A stretch of 64,000 bases of DNA from Pseudomonas sp. IPO3778 (GCF_013386825.1 NZ_JACARC010000017.1:177307-241306), one strand, 5' to 3'. Counted from the first letter of the stretch, positions 33,899 to 44,551 are shown. Program-made: numbers and translations. Notes: generated by a model not told the origin, from the sequence alone.

Positions 33899-35227
33899 TC
33901 AGCGCAACATGCCGCTGCCGTAACCCTTCAGGTTGGCTTTCTTCATCAGGGATTCGTACTGGTGCGAAACGAGGTGCGATTGTACTTGGGACATGAAGTC
34001 CATCACAACCACGACGACGATCAGCAACGAGGTCCCGCCAAGGTAGAACGGAACGTTTGCTGCAACCACCAGGAACTGGGGCAGCAAGCACACGGCCGTC
34101 ATATATAGAGCACCGAACATGGTCAAGCGAGTCAGAACGCCATCAATGTAGCGCGCAGACTGCTCACCTGGACGAATACCCGGAATAAAGGCACCGGACT
34201 TCTTCAGGTTTTCCGCTACGTCTTTCGGATTGAACATCAACGCCGTATAGAAGAAGCAGAAGAAAATAATCCCTGCACTAAACAGCAGAATATTCAACGG
34301 CTGACCAGGAGCGATCGACTGCGAGATGTCCTGCAACCAGCCCATACCTTCAGACTGACCGAACCAGGCACCCAACGAAGCCGGGAACAGCAAAATGCTG
34401 CTCGCAAAAATGGCAGGAATAACCCCGGCCATGTTCACTTTCAGCGGCAAGTGGCTGGTCTGCGCGGCAAAGACCTTACGGCCCTGCTGACGCTTGGCGT
34501 AGTGAACAGCAATACGACGCTGGCCACGCTCAATGAACACCACAAAACCGATAATCGCTACTGCCAACAAACCGATTGCAACCAGGGCGAAGATATTGAT
34601 ATCACCCTGACGCGCAGACTCGAAAGACTGCCCAATCGCTCTCGGAAGACCGGCGACGATACCTGCGAAAATCAACATCGAGATACCGTTACCAACACCA
34701 CGCTCAGTAATCTGCTCACCCAGCCACATCATGAACATCGCACCAGCCACAAAAGTGGATACCGCGACGAAATGGAAGCCAAAGTCACCAGTGAACGCAA
34801 CACCCTGCCCAGCCAGGCCAACGGACATGCCGATAGCTTGGACCAGGGCGAGGATGACAGTGCCGTAGCGGGTGTACTGGCTTATCTTGCGACGGCCAGC
34901 TTCACCTTCCTTCTTCAACTGCTCCAGCTGCGGGCTGACGGCGGTCATCAGTTGCATGATGATCGATGCCGAGATGTACGGCATGATCCCCAGTGCAAAG
35001 ATGCTCATCCGTTCCAGCGCGCCGCCGGAAAACATGTTGAACAAGCTAAGAATGGTCCCCTCATTCTGTCGAAACAGGTCTGCGAGTCGGTCCGGGTTGA
35101 TACCTGGAACCGGGATGTGTGCGCCTATTCGGTAGACGATAATCGCCAGGAACAGAAAACGCAGACGAGCCCAAAGTTCAGACATACCGCCTTTGCCGAG
35201 CGCTGAGAGAGCACCTTGCTTAGCCAT
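33899..35227 (-). CDS. secY: Protein translocase subunit SecY
   Basis: SecY has 442 residues and ten membrane helices and forms the protein-conducting channel with SecE and SecG. The start [20 protein letters not shown] precedes helix 1. The plug region is [22 protein letters not shown], read here in two parts [13 protein letters not shown] and IMPYISASI. The cytosolic loops between helices 6 to 7 and 8 to 9 ([30 protein letters not shown]) bind the ribosome and SecA. Its ATG is adjacent to the rplO stop. SecE is encoded at 60627 in this same window. Confidence 0.98.
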   Translation of the reverse strand: MAKQGALSALGKGGMSELWARLRFLFLAIIVYRIGAHIPVPGINPDRLADLFRQNEGTILSLFNMFSGGALERMSIFALGIMPYISASIIMQLMTAVSPQLEQLKKEGEAGRRKISQYTRYGTVILALVQAIGMSVGLAGQGVAFTGDFGFHFVAVSTFVAGAMFMMWLGEQITERGVGNGISMLIFAGIVAGLPRAIGQSFESARQGDINIFALVAIGLLAVAIIGFVVFIERGQRRIAVHYAKRQQGRKVFAAQTSHLPLKVNMAGVIPAIFASSILLFPASLGAWFGQSEGMGWLQDISQSIAPGQPLNILLFSAGIIFFCFFYTALMFNPKDVAENLKKSGAFIPGIRPGEQSARYIDGVLTRLTMFGALYMTAVCLLPQFLVVAANVPFYLGGTSLLIVVVVVMDFMSQVQSHLVSHQYESLMKKANLKGYGSGMLR

Positions 35228-35665
35228 TTATTCCTCGAACTTGCCGCCAGCTGCTTCGATAGCCGAACGCGCACCTTTGGTGGCGCCGATTCCCTTGCCG
35301 ATAGTGACAGCGCGAGTCACTTCACCGGACAGCATGATTTTCACACGCTGTACGTTGACGTTGATCACGTTGGCATCTTTCAGGGTCTGCACGGTAACGA
35401 TGTCGCCTTCCACTTTGGCCAGCTCGGACAAACGCACTTCTGCGCGATCCATGGCTTTCAGGGAAACGAAACCGAACTTCGGCAGGCGACGATGCAGCGG
35501 CTGTTGACCGCCTTCAAAGCCTGGAGCGATGGTGCCACCGGAGCGGGAGGACTGACCTTTGTGGCCACGGCCACCGGTCTTGCCCAAACCACTACCGATA
35601 CCACGGCCCGGACGATGCTTTTCGCGACGGGAACCCGGCGCTGGACTCAGATCATTGAGTTTCAT
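35228..35665 (-). CDS. rplO: 50S ribosomal protein L15
   Basis: L15 has 145 residues and helps late assembly of the large subunit. The start [20 protein letters not shown] and the Gly-rich [21 protein letters not shown] are diagnostic. I start at the ATG 35665, since a GTG six codons upstream would add residues not found in the family. It is 4 bases after rpmD and directly before secY. Confidence 0.97.
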   Translation of the reverse strand: MKLNDLSPAPGSRREKHRPGRGIGSGLGKTGGRGHKGQSSRSGGTIAPGFEGGQQPLHRRLPKFGFVSLKAMDRAEVRLSELAKVEGDIVTVQTLKDANVINVNVQRVKIMLSGEVTRAVTIGKGIGATKGARSAIEAAGGKFEE

Positions 35666-35669
35666 CGAA

Positions 35670-35846
35670 TTAACCCTCGACACGCAGCATGTAGTAAGCC
35701 TTGTTGATCATCCCGCGATTCTCGGGAGTATCAAGTACTTCTACAGTGTGACCGATGCGACGCAGACCCAAACCCTTAACGCACAATTTGTGGTTAGGGA
35801 TGCGGCCGGTCATGCTTTTGATCAGCGTTACTTTAACGGTAGCCAT
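35670..35846 (-). CDS. rpmD: 50S ribosomal protein L30
   Basis: L30 has 58 residues and reads [20 protein letters not shown], continuing [18 protein letters not shown] and ending YYMLRVEG. It is too short to have been listed among the longer reading frames but is clearly conserved. It lies 2 bases after rpsE and 4 before rplO. Confidence 0.97.
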   Translation of the reverse strand: MATVKVTLIKSMTGRIPNHKLCVKGLGLRRIGHTVEVLDTPENRGMINKAYYMLRVEG

Positions 35847-35848
35847 GA

Positions 35849-36349
35849 TCAGAAGATCTCCTTGACGCTTTTGCCACGCTTGGCGGCAATGGATTCAGGA
35901 GACTGCATTGCTTTCAAACCCTTGAAAGTGGCGTGAACCACGTTTACCGGGTTAGTCGAGCCGTAGCACTTGGCCAGAACGTTCTGAACGCCAGCAACTT
36001 CGAGGACAGCACGCATAGCGCCGCCAGCGATGATACCGGTACCTTCAGAAGCAGGCTGCATGTACACCTTCGAAGCGCCGTGAGCGGACTTCATTGCGTA
36101 CTGCAGAGTGGTGCCGTTCAGATCAACTTGGATCATGTTGCGACGAGCAGCTTCCATTGCCTTCTGGATCGCAGCAGGCACTTCACGTGACTTGCCACGG
36201 CCGAAGCCAACGCGCCCTTTACCATCACCCACCACGGTCAACGCGGTGAAAGTGAAGATACGGCCGCCTTTAACGGTTTTGGCTACGCGGTTAACTTGAA
36301 CCAGCTTCTCAATGTAGCCTTCGTCGCGCTTTTGGTCGTTATTTGACAT
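35849..36349 (-). CDS. rpsE: 30S ribosomal protein S5
   Basis: S5 has 166 residues and shapes the mRNA entry channel and decoding accuracy. Landmarks are [20 protein letters not shown], the [20 protein letters not shown] loop where spectinomycin-resistance changes arise (sequence looks wild type), and [16 protein letters not shown]. It lies between rplR (3 bases) and rpmD in the spc operon. Confidence 0.98.
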   Translation of the reverse strand: MSNNDQKRDEGYIEKLVQVNRVAKTVKGGRIFTFTALTVVGDGKGRVGFGRGKSREVPAAIQKAMEAARRNMIQVDLNGTTLQYAMKSAHGASKVYMQPASEGTGIIAGGAMRAVLEVAGVQNVLAKCYGSTNPVNVVHATFKGLKAMQSPESIAAKRGKSVKEIF

Positions 36350-36352
36350 AAC

Positions 36353-36703
36353 TTAGAACTCCAGCCCAGCTTCACGAGCAGCATCAGCCAGCGCTTTCAC
36401 GCGACCGTGGTACTTGAAGCCAGAGCGGTCGAAAGCCACTTGCGAGACGCCAGCGGCCTTAGCACGCGTAGCGACCAGCTGGCCAACCTTAGTGGCCGCG
36501 TCGATGTTGCCAGTGGCACCATCACGCAGTTCTTTATCCAAAGTCGAGGCGCTTGCCAGGACTTTGTTGCCGTCGGCCGAGATGACCTGGGCGTAGATGT
36601 GCTGCGACGAGCGGAACACGCAGAGACGCACGACTTCGAGTTCGTGCATTTTCAGGCGTGCTTTGCGAGCGCGACGCAGTCGAGTAACTTTTTTGTCGGT
36701 CAT
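36353..36703 (-). CDS. rplR: 50S ribosomal protein L18
   Basis: L18 has 116 residues and binds 5S rRNA with L5 and L25. The basic N-terminus [20 protein letters not shown] is followed by [19 protein letters not shown], and it ends [27 protein letters not shown] (given in part). Ten bases separate it from rplF. Confidence 0.98.
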   Translation of the reverse strand: MTDKKVTRLRRARKARLKMHELEVVRLCVFRSSQHIYAQVISADGNKVLASASTLDKELRDGATGNIDAATKVGQLVATRAKAAGVSQVAFDRSGFKYHGRVKALADAAREAGLEF

Positions 36704-36713
36704 TTGCTATGCC

Positions 36714-37247
36714 CTACTTCTTCTTGGCTTCTTTACGACGGACGACTTCGTCCGCGTAGCGCACACCTTTGCCTTTGTACGGCTCTGGTGGACGGAAGTC
36801 GCGGATCTCAGCGGCCACCTGACCTACCAGCTGCTTATCGATACCCTTGATCAGGATGTCGGTTTGGCTAGGGGTCTCAGCGGTGATGCCTTCCGGCAGT
36901 TCGTAATCCACTGGGTGCGAGAAGCCAAGGGCCAGGTTCAGAACCGTGCCTTTTGCTTGCGCTTTGTAACCAACACCGACCAGCTGGAGCTTACGCTCGA
37001 AGCCTTGGCTTACGCCTTGGACCATGTTGTTTACCAACGCACGAGTGGTACCGGCCATTGCGCGAGTTTGTTGATCGCCATTGCGAGCAGCAAAACGCAG
37101 CTCACCAGCTTCTTCAACGACCTCAACGGACGAATGGATGTTCAGTTCCAGAGTGCCCTTGGCACCCTTCACCGAAAGCTGGCCACCTGCGAATTTTACT
37201 TCGACACCGGCTGGCAGCTTAACGGGGTTCTTAGCGACGCGTGACAT
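36714..37247 (-). CDS. rplF: 50S ribosomal protein L6
   Basis: L6 has 177 residues, lies near the sarcin-ricin loop and is needed for elongation factor function. The start [20 protein letters not shown] and the C-terminal [20 protein letters not shown] are typical; aminoglycoside-resistance changes in other species map to the C-terminal half. It is 12 bases after rpsH. Confidence 0.98.
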   Translation of the reverse strand: MSRVAKNPVKLPAGVEVKFAGGQLSVKGAKGTLELNIHSSVEVVEEAGELRFAARNGDQQTRAMAGTTRALVNNMVQGVSQGFERKLQLVGVGYKAQAKGTVLNLALGFSHPVDYELPEGITAETPSQTDILIKGIDKQLVGQVAAEIRDFRPPEPYKGKGVRYADEVVRRKEAKKK

Positions 37248-37259
37248 GCTTATCCCCCC

Positions 37260-37652
37260 TTAGAACACTGTGCAAAGAACTTCGCCGCCGACACCGGCAG
37301 CGCGCGCAGCACGATCCGTCATCACACCTTTGTTGGTGGAGACGATAGACACACCGAGACCGCCACGAACTTTTGGCAGATCATCGACGGACTTGTACTG
37401 ACGCAGGCCTGGACGGCTAACGCGCTTCACTTCCTCGATGACCGGACGGCCTTCGAAGTACTTCAGCTCGATGGACAGCAGTGGCTTGATTTCGCTGCTG
37501 ATCTGATAACCCGCAATGTAGCCTTCGTCTTTCAGGACTTTGGCAACAGCAACCTTCAACGTGGAAGATGGCATGCTTACGACGGACTTTTCAGCCATCT
37601 GGGCATTACGGATACGAGTTAGCATGTCCGCTAACGGGTCCTGCATACTCAT
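37260..37652 (-). CDS. rpsH: 30S ribosomal protein S8
   Basis: S8 has 130 residues, binds the 16S central domain and in E. coli represses the spc operon through a site near rplE. The start [20 protein letters not shown] and the tail [20 protein letters not shown] are clear. ATG 37652 has AGGAG 9 bases upstream; a second Met two codons later is less well placed. A 208-base gap with a terminator and promoter precedes it, unusual for this operon. Confidence 0.98.
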   Translation of the reverse strand: MSMQDPLADMLTRIRNAQMAEKSVVSMPSSTLKVAVAKVLKDEGYIAGYQISSEIKPLLSIELKYFEGRPVIEEVKRVSRPGLRQYKSVDDLPKVRGGLGVSIVSTNKGVMTDRAARAAGVGGEVLCTVF

Positions 37653-37672
37653 GGGCTAGACGCTCCTAATAC

Positions 37673-37694
37673 AAAAAAATTAGCCTTGCGGCTA
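37673..37694 (-). terminator. Short hairpin with T7 tract in the rpsH leader
   Basis: On the minus strand TAGCC-GCAA-GGCTA forms a 5-base stem with a stable GNRA-type loop, followed after one A by TTTTTTT. It lies 21 bases before the rpsH start. The stem is short, so it may pause or attenuate rather than stop transcription. Confidence 0.4.
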
Positions 37695-37749
37695 CATATG
37701 TCACCGAGAATCTCCGGGCATAAAACACACGGGCTCAGGCGAGCCGCGT

Positions 37750-37778
37750 ATTTTAGACACACTCCGGAAATGAAACAA
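37750..37778 (-). promoter_or_regulatory. Candidate internal spc-operon promoter before rpsH
   Basis: On the minus strand, TTGTTT is followed after 17 bases by TAAAAT. The -35 hexamer lies in the descending arm of the hairpin after rpsN. A transcript would have a leader of about 90 bases before rpsH. Confidence 0.5.
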
Positions 37779-37797
37779 GCCCCAATAGGGGCTTGTT
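37774..37797 (-). terminator. Hairpin between rpsN and rpsH
   Basis: AACAAGCCCC and GGGGCTTGTT form a perfect 10-base stem with a 4-base loop. On the minus strand it is followed by TCATTTCC, a broken T-run, so termination may be partial. It stands 63 bases after the rpsN stop inside the spc operon. Confidence 0.6.
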
Positions 37798-37860
37798 CCA
37801 GATTCTAGGCCACCGGTGGTCAGTATCTTGCGATCCTGGCCACCGAGACTTCGAAAGTAC

Positions 37861-38166
37861 TTACCAGCTGGCTTTAACCAGACCTGGTACGTCACCACGC
37901 ATTGCCGCTTCACGCAGTTTGTTACGGCCGAGGCCGAACTTGCGGTAAACGCCGTGTGGACGACCGGTCAGGCGGCAGCGGTTACGCATGCGCGAAGCGC
38001 TTGCGTCACGTGGCTGCTTCTGCAGAGCAACTGTAGCTTCCCAACGTGCTTCTGGACTTGCGTTCAGATCAACGATGATTGCTTTCAGTGCTGCACGCTT
38101 CTTGGCGTACTTGGCAACCGTGAGCTGACGTTTCAGCTCGCGGTTTTTCATGCTCATCTTGGCCAT
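37861..38166 (-). CDS. rpsN: 30S ribosomal protein S14 (zinc-free type)
   Basis: S14 has 101 residues and binds the head of the small subunit. The start is [20 protein letters not shown]. The C-terminal [20 protein letters not shown] has one Cys rather than the two CxxC pairs of the zinc form, so this is the longer zinc-independent type. ATG 38166 has GGAG-like sequence 7 to 9 bases upstream (TAGGACC). Upstream in-frame codons run into rplE and are not used. Confidence 0.98.
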   Translation of the reverse strand: MAKMSMKNRELKRQLTVAKYAKKRAALKAIIVDLNASPEARWEATVALQKQPRDASASRMRNRCRLTGRPHGVYRKFGLGRNKLREAAMRGDVPGLVKASW

Positions 38167-38179
38167 GGTCCTACTCCAA

Positions 38180-38719
38180 TCAGTTGCGGAACGGGAATTT
38201 GAACGCACGCAGCAGAGCGCGGCCTTCATCATCGTTCTTGGCAGTGGTGGTCAGGGTGATGTCCAGACCGCGGAGAGCATCGATCTTGTCGTAGTCGATT
38301 TCCGGGAAGATGATCTGCTCTTTAACGCCCATGCTGTAGTTACCACGACCATCAAAGGACTTGGCATTCAGGCCGCGGAAGTCGCGGACCCGAGGCAGGG
38401 AGATCGACAGCAGACGATCCAGGAATTCGTACATACGCTCACGGCGCAGAGTCACTTTGACGCCGATCGGCCAACCTTCACGGACTTTAAAGCCAGCGAT
38501 GGATTTCCGAGCGTAGGTCACAACGACTTTTTGGCCGGTGATCTTTTCCAGGTCAGCAACAGCGTGCTCGATGACTTTTTTGTCGCCGATCGCTTCGCCC
38601 AGACCCATGTTCAGGGTGATTTTGGTAACGCGCGGAACTTCCATCACGTTCGAAAGCTTAAGTTCTTCCTTAAGTTTCGGTGCGATTTCCTTCCGGTAAA
38701 TCTCTTTTAGTCGTGCCAT
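38180..38719 (-). CDS. rplE: 50S ribosomal protein L5
   Basis: L5 has 179 residues, carries 5S rRNA into the large subunit and touches P-site tRNA. The start [20 protein letters not shown] and [20 protein letters not shown] are diagnostic, and it ends [12 protein letters not shown]. It follows rplX by 20 bases. Confidence 0.98.
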   Translation of the reverse strand: MARLKEIYRKEIAPKLKEELKLSNVMEVPRVTKITLNMGLGEAIGDKKVIEHAVADLEKITGQKVVVTYARKSIAGFKVREGWPIGVKVTLRRERMYEFLDRLLSISLPRVRDFRGLNAKSFDGRGNYSMGVKEQIIFPEIDYDKIDALRGLDITLTTTAKNDDEGRALLRAFKFPFRN

Positions 38720-38739
38720 GGTCTTCTACCTAGCAGTGT

Positions 38740-39054
38740 TCAAGCATCAACCGCTTTTTGGGTCGACTTGAAGACACGAATTTTCTTACCGTCTTCTACT
38801 TTGAAACCAACGCGGTCAGCCTTGTTGGTTTCGCCGTTGAAGATGGCGACGTTAGAAGCGTGCAGTGGCGCTTCTTTCTCGACGATACCGCCTTGTACGC
38901 CCGACATCGGGTTAGGCTTGGTATGGCGCTTGACCAGGTTCAGACCACCAACGACCAGACGGTCATCAGCAAGAACCTTCAGCACCTTACCGCGCTTACC
39001 TTTGTCTTTGCCGGCGATCACGATGATCTCGTCGTCACGACGAATCTTTTGCAT
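38740..39054 (-). CDS. rplX: 50S ribosomal protein L24
   Basis: L24 has 104 residues and is an early assembly protein with a KOW motif, [20 protein letters not shown], near its start. [20 protein letters not shown] follows. It is 11 bases from rplN. Confidence 0.98.
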   Translation of the reverse strand: MQKIRRDDEIIVIAGKDKGKRGKVLKVLADDRLVVGGLNLVKRHTKPNPMSGVQGGIVEKEAPLHASNVAIFNGETNKADRVGFKVEDGKKIRVFKSTQKAVDA

Positions 39055-39065
39055 GTCGGATCTCC

Positions 39066-39434
39066 TTACAGCACTTCTGGGGCGAGCGAGACGATCTTCA
39101 TGAACTTCTCGGTACGAAGTTCACGGGTCACTGGCCCAAAGATACGGGTGCCGATCGGCTCTTGCTTGTTGTTCAGAAGAACAGCAGCGTTGCCATCAAA
39201 GCGGATAATGGAGCCATCTGCACGGCGTACGCCGTGACGAGTGCGGACTACAACAGCAGTCATCACTTGGCCTTTTTTCACTTTACCGCGAGGAATTGCT
39301 TCCTTCACGGTAACTTTGATGATGTCACCGATACCAGCGTAACGACGATGGGAGCCACCCAGCACCTTGATGCACATAACGCGGCGTGCGCCGCTGTTAT
39401 CGGCCACATCGAGCATGGATTGAGTCTGAATCAT
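39066..39434 (-). CDS. rplN: 50S ribosomal protein L14
   Basis: L14 has 122 residues and forms bridges to the small subunit. The start [20 protein letters not shown] and [20 protein letters not shown] are diagnostic; it ends [20 protein letters not shown]. In the E. coli layout it is the first gene of the spc operon. The 23-base gap from rpsQ has no room for a separate promoter, so S10 and spc genes look cotranscribed here. Confidence 0.98.
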   Translation of the reverse strand: MIQTQSMLDVADNSGARRVMCIKVLGGSHRRYAGIGDIIKVTVKEAIPRGKVKKGQVMTAVVVRTRHGVRRADGSIIRFDGNAAVLLNNKQEPIGTRIFGPVTRELRTEKFMKIVSLAPEVL

Positions 39435-39457
39435 ATAATTTCTCCGACCCCTAGTCC

Positions 39458-39724
39458 TTAGACTTCCACAGCGCGTTCGAGAACATCAACCAGTGCCCAA
39501 GACTTGGTCTTGGCCAGCGGACGAGTTTCACGAATAGTGACTTTGTCGCCGATGTGGCACTGATTGGTTTCGTCGTGCGCGTGCAGCTTAGTCGAACGCT
39601 TAACGTATTTACCGTAGATCGGGTGCTTAACGCGACGCTCGATCAAAACGGTGATGGTTTTGTCCATCTTGTCGCTGACAACACGGCCAGTCAGCGTACG
39701 GACAGTCTTTTCGGCTTCAGCCAT
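39458..39724 (-). CDS. rpsQ: 30S ribosomal protein S17
   Basis: S17 has 88 residues and an OB-fold and binds the 5' domain of 16S rRNA. The start [20 protein letters not shown] and [20 protein letters not shown] are clear. ATG 39724 is used; an ATG-like codon two positions upstream overlaps the rpmC stop. It is the last S10-operon gene. Confidence 0.98.
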   Translation of the reverse strand: MAEAEKTVRTLTGRVVSDKMDKTITVLIERRVKHPIYGKYVKRSTKLHAHDETNQCHIGDKVTIRETRPLAKTKSWALVDVLERAVEV

Positions 39725-39726
39725 GA

Positions 39727-39918
39727 TCACTTACCTGCCTGCTGGTTGAGCACAGTCTTCACGCGAGCAATGTCACGCTTAACTTGCGAGAGCAGATGAG
39801 ACTGCCCCAACTGGCCAGTTGCTTTCTGCATACGCAGATTGAACTGGTCGCGCAGCAGGCCGAGCAGTTGCTCGTTCAGCTGCTGTGCGGATTTTTCACG
39901 AAGTTCATTCGCTTTCAT
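39727..39918 (-). CDS. rpmC: 50S ribosomal protein L29
   Basis: L29 has 63 residues and lies at the tunnel exit near the SRP and trigger factor docking site. [20 protein letters not shown] is a standard start; a GTG one codon upstream is less likely. The ATG overlaps the last base of the rplP stop region, so translation is coupled. Confidence 0.97.
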
Positions 39919-40331
39919 CACATCACCGTCCGTTTAACAAAGGAGGTGGCGAGCGGCAGCTTTGCAGCAGCCAGGGCGAAAGCCTCACGCGCCAGCTCTT
40001 CAGTAACACCCTCGATTTCATACAGGACTTTGCCTGGCTGAATCTGGGCAACCCAATATTCCACGTTACCCTTACCTTTACCCATCCGAACTTCGAGGGG
40101 CTTTTTGGAGATAGGCTTGTCCGGGAATACACGGATCCAGATCTTGCCGCCACGTTTAACGTGACGGGTCAGAGCACGACGCGCTGACTCGATCTGACGA
40201 GCGGTGAGACGACCACGAGCTACAGACTTCAGCGCATATTCGCCGAAGCTGACTTTGCTACCGCGCTGAGCCAGACCACGGTTGTGGCCTGTCATCTGCT
40301 TGCGGAACTTCGTACGCTTTGGTTGCAACAT
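39918..40331 (-). CDS. rplP: 50S ribosomal protein L16
   Basis: L16 has 137 residues and contacts both A- and P-site tRNAs. The start [20 protein letters not shown] and the segment [20 protein letters not shown] are diagnostic. Arg81, the site hydroxylated by YcfD in E. coli, lies in the conserved [14 protein letters not shown] stretch. It is 12 bases from rpsC. Confidence 0.98.
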
Positions 40332-40343
40332 TTGGCGTACCCC

Positions 40344-41030
40344 TTACTTAGCAGCTTTTTTACGAGGCGCTGGTGCTTGTGGTTTCAGTTCTTCTTGGCG
40401 ACCACCAATTACTTCGCCTTTGAAGATCCAAACCTTTACACCGATCACACCGTAAGTGGTGTGAGCTTCGTAGTTGGCATAGTCGATGTCGGCACGCAGG
40501 GTGTGCAGTGGCACACGACCTTCGCGATACCATTCAGTACGTGCGATTTCAGCACCGCCGAGACGACCGCTCACTTGGATTTTGATGCCTTTGGCACCAA
40601 TGCGCATGGCGTTCTGTACTGCGCGCTTCATAGCGCGACGGAACATTACGCGACGCTCCAGCTGCTGAGCTACGCTCTGCGCAACCAGCATACCGTCGAG
40701 CTCCGGCTTGCGGATCTCTTCGATATTGATGTGCACAGGCACACCCATTTGCTTGGTCAGGTCCTGACGCAGTTTCTCAACATCTTCACCTTTCTTCCCG
40801 ATAACGATACCTGGACGAGCGGTGTGGATGGTGATACGTGCAGTTTGAGCAGGACGATGGATATCGATACGGCTCACGGACGCGCTTTTTAGTTTGTCTT
40901 GGAGATACTCACGCACCTTCAGATCAGCGAACAAGTAGTCCGCATAAGTCCGACCGTCTGCGTACCAGACGGAGGTGTGCTCCTTGACGATTCCCAGGCG
41001 AATGCCAATGGGATGTACTTTCTGACCCAT
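40344..41030 (-). CDS. rpsC: 30S ribosomal protein S3
   Basis: S3 has 228 residues and forms part of the mRNA entry helicase site with S4 and S5. [20 protein letters not shown] is the conserved start. The KH domain carries [18 protein letters not shown], and the tail ends in [14 protein letters not shown] use the ATG at 41030; the reading frame extends into rplV but those codons are not S3. Confidence 0.98.
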
Positions 41031-41043
41031 CTCTTCGACTCCG

Positions 41044-41376
41044 TTACTTGTCAGCAACCTTGACAGTGATATGGCAAGACCGCTTGACGATGCGATCAGC
41101 TCGGCCTTTGGCACGAGGCATGATGCGCTTCAGCGAACGCCCTTCGTTGACGAAAACGGTGCTGACCTTAAGGTCATCAACGTCTGCGCCTTCGTTGTGC
41201 TCGGCGTTGGCTACGGCCGACTCCAGCACTTTCTTGATGATCTCGGCGGCTTTCTTACTGCTGAAAGCCAACAGGTTGAGCGCTTCGCCCACCTTCTTCC
41301 CGCGGATCTGGTCGGCGACCAAGCGGGCTTTCTGGGCGGAGATTCGAGCGCCCGACAACTTAGCGGCTACTTCCAT
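41044..41376 (-). CDS. rplV: 50S ribosomal protein L22
   Basis: L22 has 110 residues and its long hairpin lines the exit tunnel and can affect macrolide response. [20 protein letters not shown] starts it, and the hairpin [20 protein letters not shown] looks wild type. It lies 13 bases from rpsS and from rpsC. Confidence 0.98.
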
Positions 41377-41389
41377 CGTTCCTTACCCC

Positions 41390-41665
41390 TTAACGCTTGG
41401 CTTTCTTGTCTGCCACGTGCCCACGATATGTGCGGGTACCGGCAAACTCGCCTAGTTTGTGGCCGACCATGTCTTCGTTCACGAGAACTGGAACATGTTG
41501 ACGACCGTTATGCACTGCAATGGTCAAACCGACCATTTGTGGCAGGATCATCGAACGACGCGACCAGGTTTTCACCGGTTTGCGATCGTTCTTTTCCGCC
41601 GCCACTTCGATCTTCTTCAGTAGGTGAAGATCAATAAAAGGACCTTTTTTCAGAGAACGTGGCAC
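41390..41665 (-). CDS. rpsS: 30S ribosomal protein S19
   Basis: S19 has 91 residues and binds the head of the small subunit with S13. [20 protein letters not shown] and [20 protein letters not shown] are diagnostic. It lies 16 bases from rplB. Confidence 0.98.
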   Translation of the reverse strand: MPRSLKKGPFIDLHLLKKIEVAAEKNDRKPVKTWSRRSMILPQMVGLTIAVHNGRQHVPVLVNEDMVGHKLGEFAGTRTYRGHVADKKAKR

Positions 41666-41681
41666 TGTCGTATCCCTCTAT

Positions 41682-42506
41682 TTACTTGCGACGACGGACG
41701 ATCATTTTGTCGGTACGCTTATTACCACGAGTCTTCGCGCCCTTAGTCGGGAAGCCCCATGGCGATACCGGATGACGACCACCAGAGGTACGACCTTCAC
41801 CACCACCGTGTGGGTGGTCAACCGGGTTCATGGCAACACCACGAACGGTTGGGCGAACGCCACGCCAGCGTTTGGCACCAGCTTTACCCAGCGAACGCAG
41901 GCTGTGCTCGGAGTTCGAGACTTCGCCCAGGGTCGCACGGCATTCAGCCAGTACTTTACGCATCTCACCAGAGCGCAGACGCAGGGTCACGTAGACACCT
42001 TCACGAGCGATCAGCTGAGCCGAAGCACCAGCGGAACGAGCGATTTGCGCGCCTTTACCCGGCTTCAATTCGATGCCGTGTACGGTGCTACCAACTGGAA
42101 TGTTGCGCAGTTGCAGAGCGTTGCCCGGCTTGATCGGCGCCAAAGCACCTGCGATCAGCTGGTCACCAGCACTCACGCCTTTAGGGGCGATGATGTAGCG
42201 ACGCTCGCCATCTGCGTACAGCAGCAGAGCGATGTGAGCAGTACGGTTTGGATCGTATTCGATACGCTCGACAGTGGCAGCGATGCCATCTTTGTCGTTG
42301 CGACGGAAATCGACCAGACGATAATGCTGCTTATGGCCACCACCGATGTGACGAGTGGTAATACGACCATTGTTGTTACGACCACCAGTCTTCGATTTCT
42401 TCTCGAGCAGCGGTGCGTGAGGAGCGCCTTTATGCAGCTCCTGGTTGACCACCTTGACCACAAAACGGCGGCCAGGGGAAGTCGGTTTGCATTTAACGAT
42501 TGCCAT
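41682..42506 (-). CDS. rplB: 50S ribosomal protein L2
   Basis: L2 has 274 residues and is needed for subunit joining and peptidyl-transferase activity. [20 protein letters not shown] starts it. The conserved His of the [20 protein letters not shown] loop is present, followed by the basic tail [17 protein letters not shown]. It lies 14 bases from rplW. Confidence 0.98.
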   Translation of the reverse strand: MAIVKCKPTSPGRRFVVKVVNQELHKGAPHAPLLEKKSKTGGRNNNGRITTRHIGGGHKQHYRLVDFRRNDKDGIAATVERIEYDPNRTAHIALLLYADGERRYIIAPKGVSAGDQLIAGALAPIKPGNALQLRNIPVGSTVHGIELKPGKGAQIARSAGASAQLIAREGVYVTLRLRSGEMRKVLAECRATLGEVSNSEHSLRSLGKAGAKRWRGVRPTVRGVAMNPVDHPHGGGEGRTSGGRHPVSPWGFPTKGAKTRGNKRTDKMIVRRRK

Positions 42507-42520
42507 GATGCACCCCTTCC

Positions 42521-42820
42521 TTACTCAGCACTGCTGCTGAAATCGAGATCTTGGCCTGGCTGAAGGGAGATAACTGCCTTCTTCCAGTCATTACGCTTGC
42601 CCAGACCGCGAGCAGTGCGCTTGCTCTTACCCAGAACATTCAGGGTAGTAACACGCTCTACTTTCACGCTGAACAGGCTTTCGACGGCCTTCTTGATTTC
42701 CAGCTTGGTTGCGTCAGTTGCAACCTTGAAAACGAACTGGCCTTTCTTGTCAGCCAGAACCGTAGCCTTTTCGGAAACGTGCGGGCCAAGCAGAACTTTA
42801 AATACGCGTTCCTGGTTCAT
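42521..42820 (-). CDS. rplW: 50S ribosomal protein L23
   Basis: L23 has 99 residues and is the docking site for trigger factor and SRP at the tunnel exit. [20 protein letters not shown] and the later [20 protein letters not shown] identify it. The ATG overlaps the rplD stop by 4 bases. Confidence 0.98.
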
Positions 42821-43419
42821 CCCAGCAGCTCCTCGAATTTCTTCACGGCCGACACGGTGATCAACACCTTGTCGTATGCGATCAGACTAACTGGATCGGA
42901 ACCTTGCACGTCACGTACATCAACGTGTGGCAGGTTGCGAGCAGCCAGGTACAGGTTCTGATCAACAGCTTCGGACACGATCAGGACGTCAGTCAGGCCC
43001 ATGCCGTTCAGCTTGTTCAGCAGATCTTTGGTTTTCGGCGCTTCAACAGCGAAGTCCTGAACCACGACCAGACGATCAGTACGCACGAGCTCAGCAAGGA
43101 TGGAGCGCAGTGCTGCGCGATACATCTTCTTGTTGAGCTTCTGGGTGTGATCCTGTGGACGTGCTGCGAAAGTGGTACCGCCGCCACGCCAGATTGGGCT
43201 ACGGATAGTACCGGCACGAGCGCGGCCAGTACCTTTCTGACGCCAAGGGCGCTTACCGCCACCACGAACGTCGGAACGGGTCTTTTGCTGCTTGCTACCT
43301 TGACGGCCGCCGGCCATGTAGGCCACGACTGCTTGGTGAACCAGCGTCTCGTTGAATTCGCCGCCAAATGTCAGTTCGGAAACTTCGATCGCTTGAGCGT
43401 CATTTACATTTAATTGCAT
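42817..43419 (-). CDS. rplD: 50S ribosomal protein L4
   Basis: L4 has 200 residues. In E. coli it also represses the S10 operon by attenuation in the rpsJ leader and inhibits RNase E. The tunnel loop [20 protein letters not shown] is present and looks wild type. It ends [10 protein letters not shown]. It lies 12 bases from rplC. Confidence 0.98.
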
Positions 43420-43431
43420 GTCAGCTTCCCC

Positions 43432-44067
43432 TTAACCGCGAGCCTTGGCCGCTGGACGTACAACCAGGTTGCCGCCAGTAGCGCCAGGAACAGCACCCTT
43501 GACCAACAACAGATTGCGTTCAGCGTCGACGCGCACTACTTCGAGGGACTGCACGGTCACGCGCTCAGCGCCCATATGACCGGACATTTTTTTGCCCTTG
43601 AATACACGACCAGGAGTCTGGCACTGGCCAATAGAGCCCGGGACGCGGTGGGAAACGGAGTTACCGTGAGTGTTGTCTTGGCCACGGAAATTCCAACGCT
43701 TGATCGTACCCTGGAAGCCTTTACCCTTGGACTGACCGGTTACATCAACCAGTTGACCAGCGGCGAAGATTTCAGCGTTGATCAGATCGCCTGCCTGGTA
43801 GTCGCCATCTTCAAGACGGAACTCCATAACAGTACGACCAGCTGCAACGTTTGCTTTAGCGAAGTGACCTGCTTGAGCAGCAGTCACACGCGAAGCACGA
43901 CGCTCGCCGACAGTGACTTGCACTGCACGATAGCCATCGGTTTCTTCAGTTTTAAACTGGGTGACGCGATTCGGTTCGATCTCAATGACCGTGACCGGAA
44001 TGGAGACACCTTCTTCGGTGAAAATACGGGTCATACCGCATTTACGACCGACTACACCAATAGTCAT
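43432..44067 (-). CDS. rplC: 50S ribosomal protein L3
   Basis: L3 has 211 residues and its extension reaches the peptidyl-transferase centre. [20 protein letters not shown] is the start; [20 protein letters not shown] holds the Gln that is methylated in E. coli. I start at ATG 44067; an ATG 11 codons upstream has no ribosome site. It lies 81 bases after rpsJ. Confidence 0.98.
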   Translation of the reverse strand: MTIGVVGRKCGMTRIFTEEGVSIPVTVIEIEPNRVTQFKTEETDGYRAVQVTVGERRASRVTAAQAGHFAKANVAAGRTVMEFRLEDGDYQAGDLINAEIFAAGQLVDVTGQSKGKGFQGTIKRWNFRGQDNTHGNSVSHRVPGSIGQCQTPGRVFKGKKMSGHMGAERVTVQSLEVVRVDAERNLLLVKGAVPGATGGNLVVRPAAKARG

Positions 44068-44148
44068 GTTGTAAACCTCATGAGTGTACGGGGCTTTCAC
44101 CCGCTATGGCCGCCCATTTCAGAGCGTTACACGACTAAGACCCAAGTC

Positions 44149-44460
44149 TTAGCCGAGGCTGATCTGTACTTCCACACCGGCCGCCAGATCAAGCTTCATA
44201 AGTGCATCAACGGTTTTATCCGTTGGCAGGACGATGTCCAGCACGCGCTTATGAGTACGGATCTCGTACTGGTCACGCGCGTCTTTGTTGACGTGCGGGG
44301 AGACCAGAACGGTGAACCGTTCTTTACGGGTAGGCAGTGGAATTGGACCACGCACTTGAGCACCAGTACGTTTCGCGGTTTCCACGATTTCCTGGGTGGA
44401 TTGGTCGATCAGTTTGTGGTCAAAAGCCTTCAACCTGATACGAATTTGCTGATTTGCCAT
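44149..44460 (-). CDS. rpsJ: 30S ribosomal protein S10 (NusE)
   Basis: S10 has 103 residues, serves in the small-subunit head, and couples transcription with translation through NusG and Nus[21 protein letters not shown] and [20 protein letters not shown] are diagnostic. It is the first gene of the S10 operon, with a strong promoter 63 bases upstream. The leader is too short for the long E. coli-type L4 attenuator. Confidence 0.98.
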   Translation of the reverse strand: MANQQIRIRLKAFDHKLIDQSTQEIVETAKRTGAQVRGPIPLPTRKERFTVLVSPHVNKDARDQYEIRTHKRVLDIVLPTDKTVDALMKLDLAAGVEVQISLG

Positions 44461-44522
44461 TGGATTTCAGACTCCGGCTGCTATTCCCAGCGAGCGCAAC
44501 ACGCCCGTTAAAAGGAGGCGCA

Positions 44523-44551
44523 ATTCTATAGACGCCCCATATGGGTGTCAA
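44523..44551 (-). promoter_or_regulatory. Sigma70-type promoter of the S10 operon
   Basis: On the minus strand, a perfect TTGACA is followed after 17 bases by TAGAAT. It lies between the tuf terminator and rpsJ, so the S10 operon does not depend only on read-through from the str operon. Confidence 0.85.
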
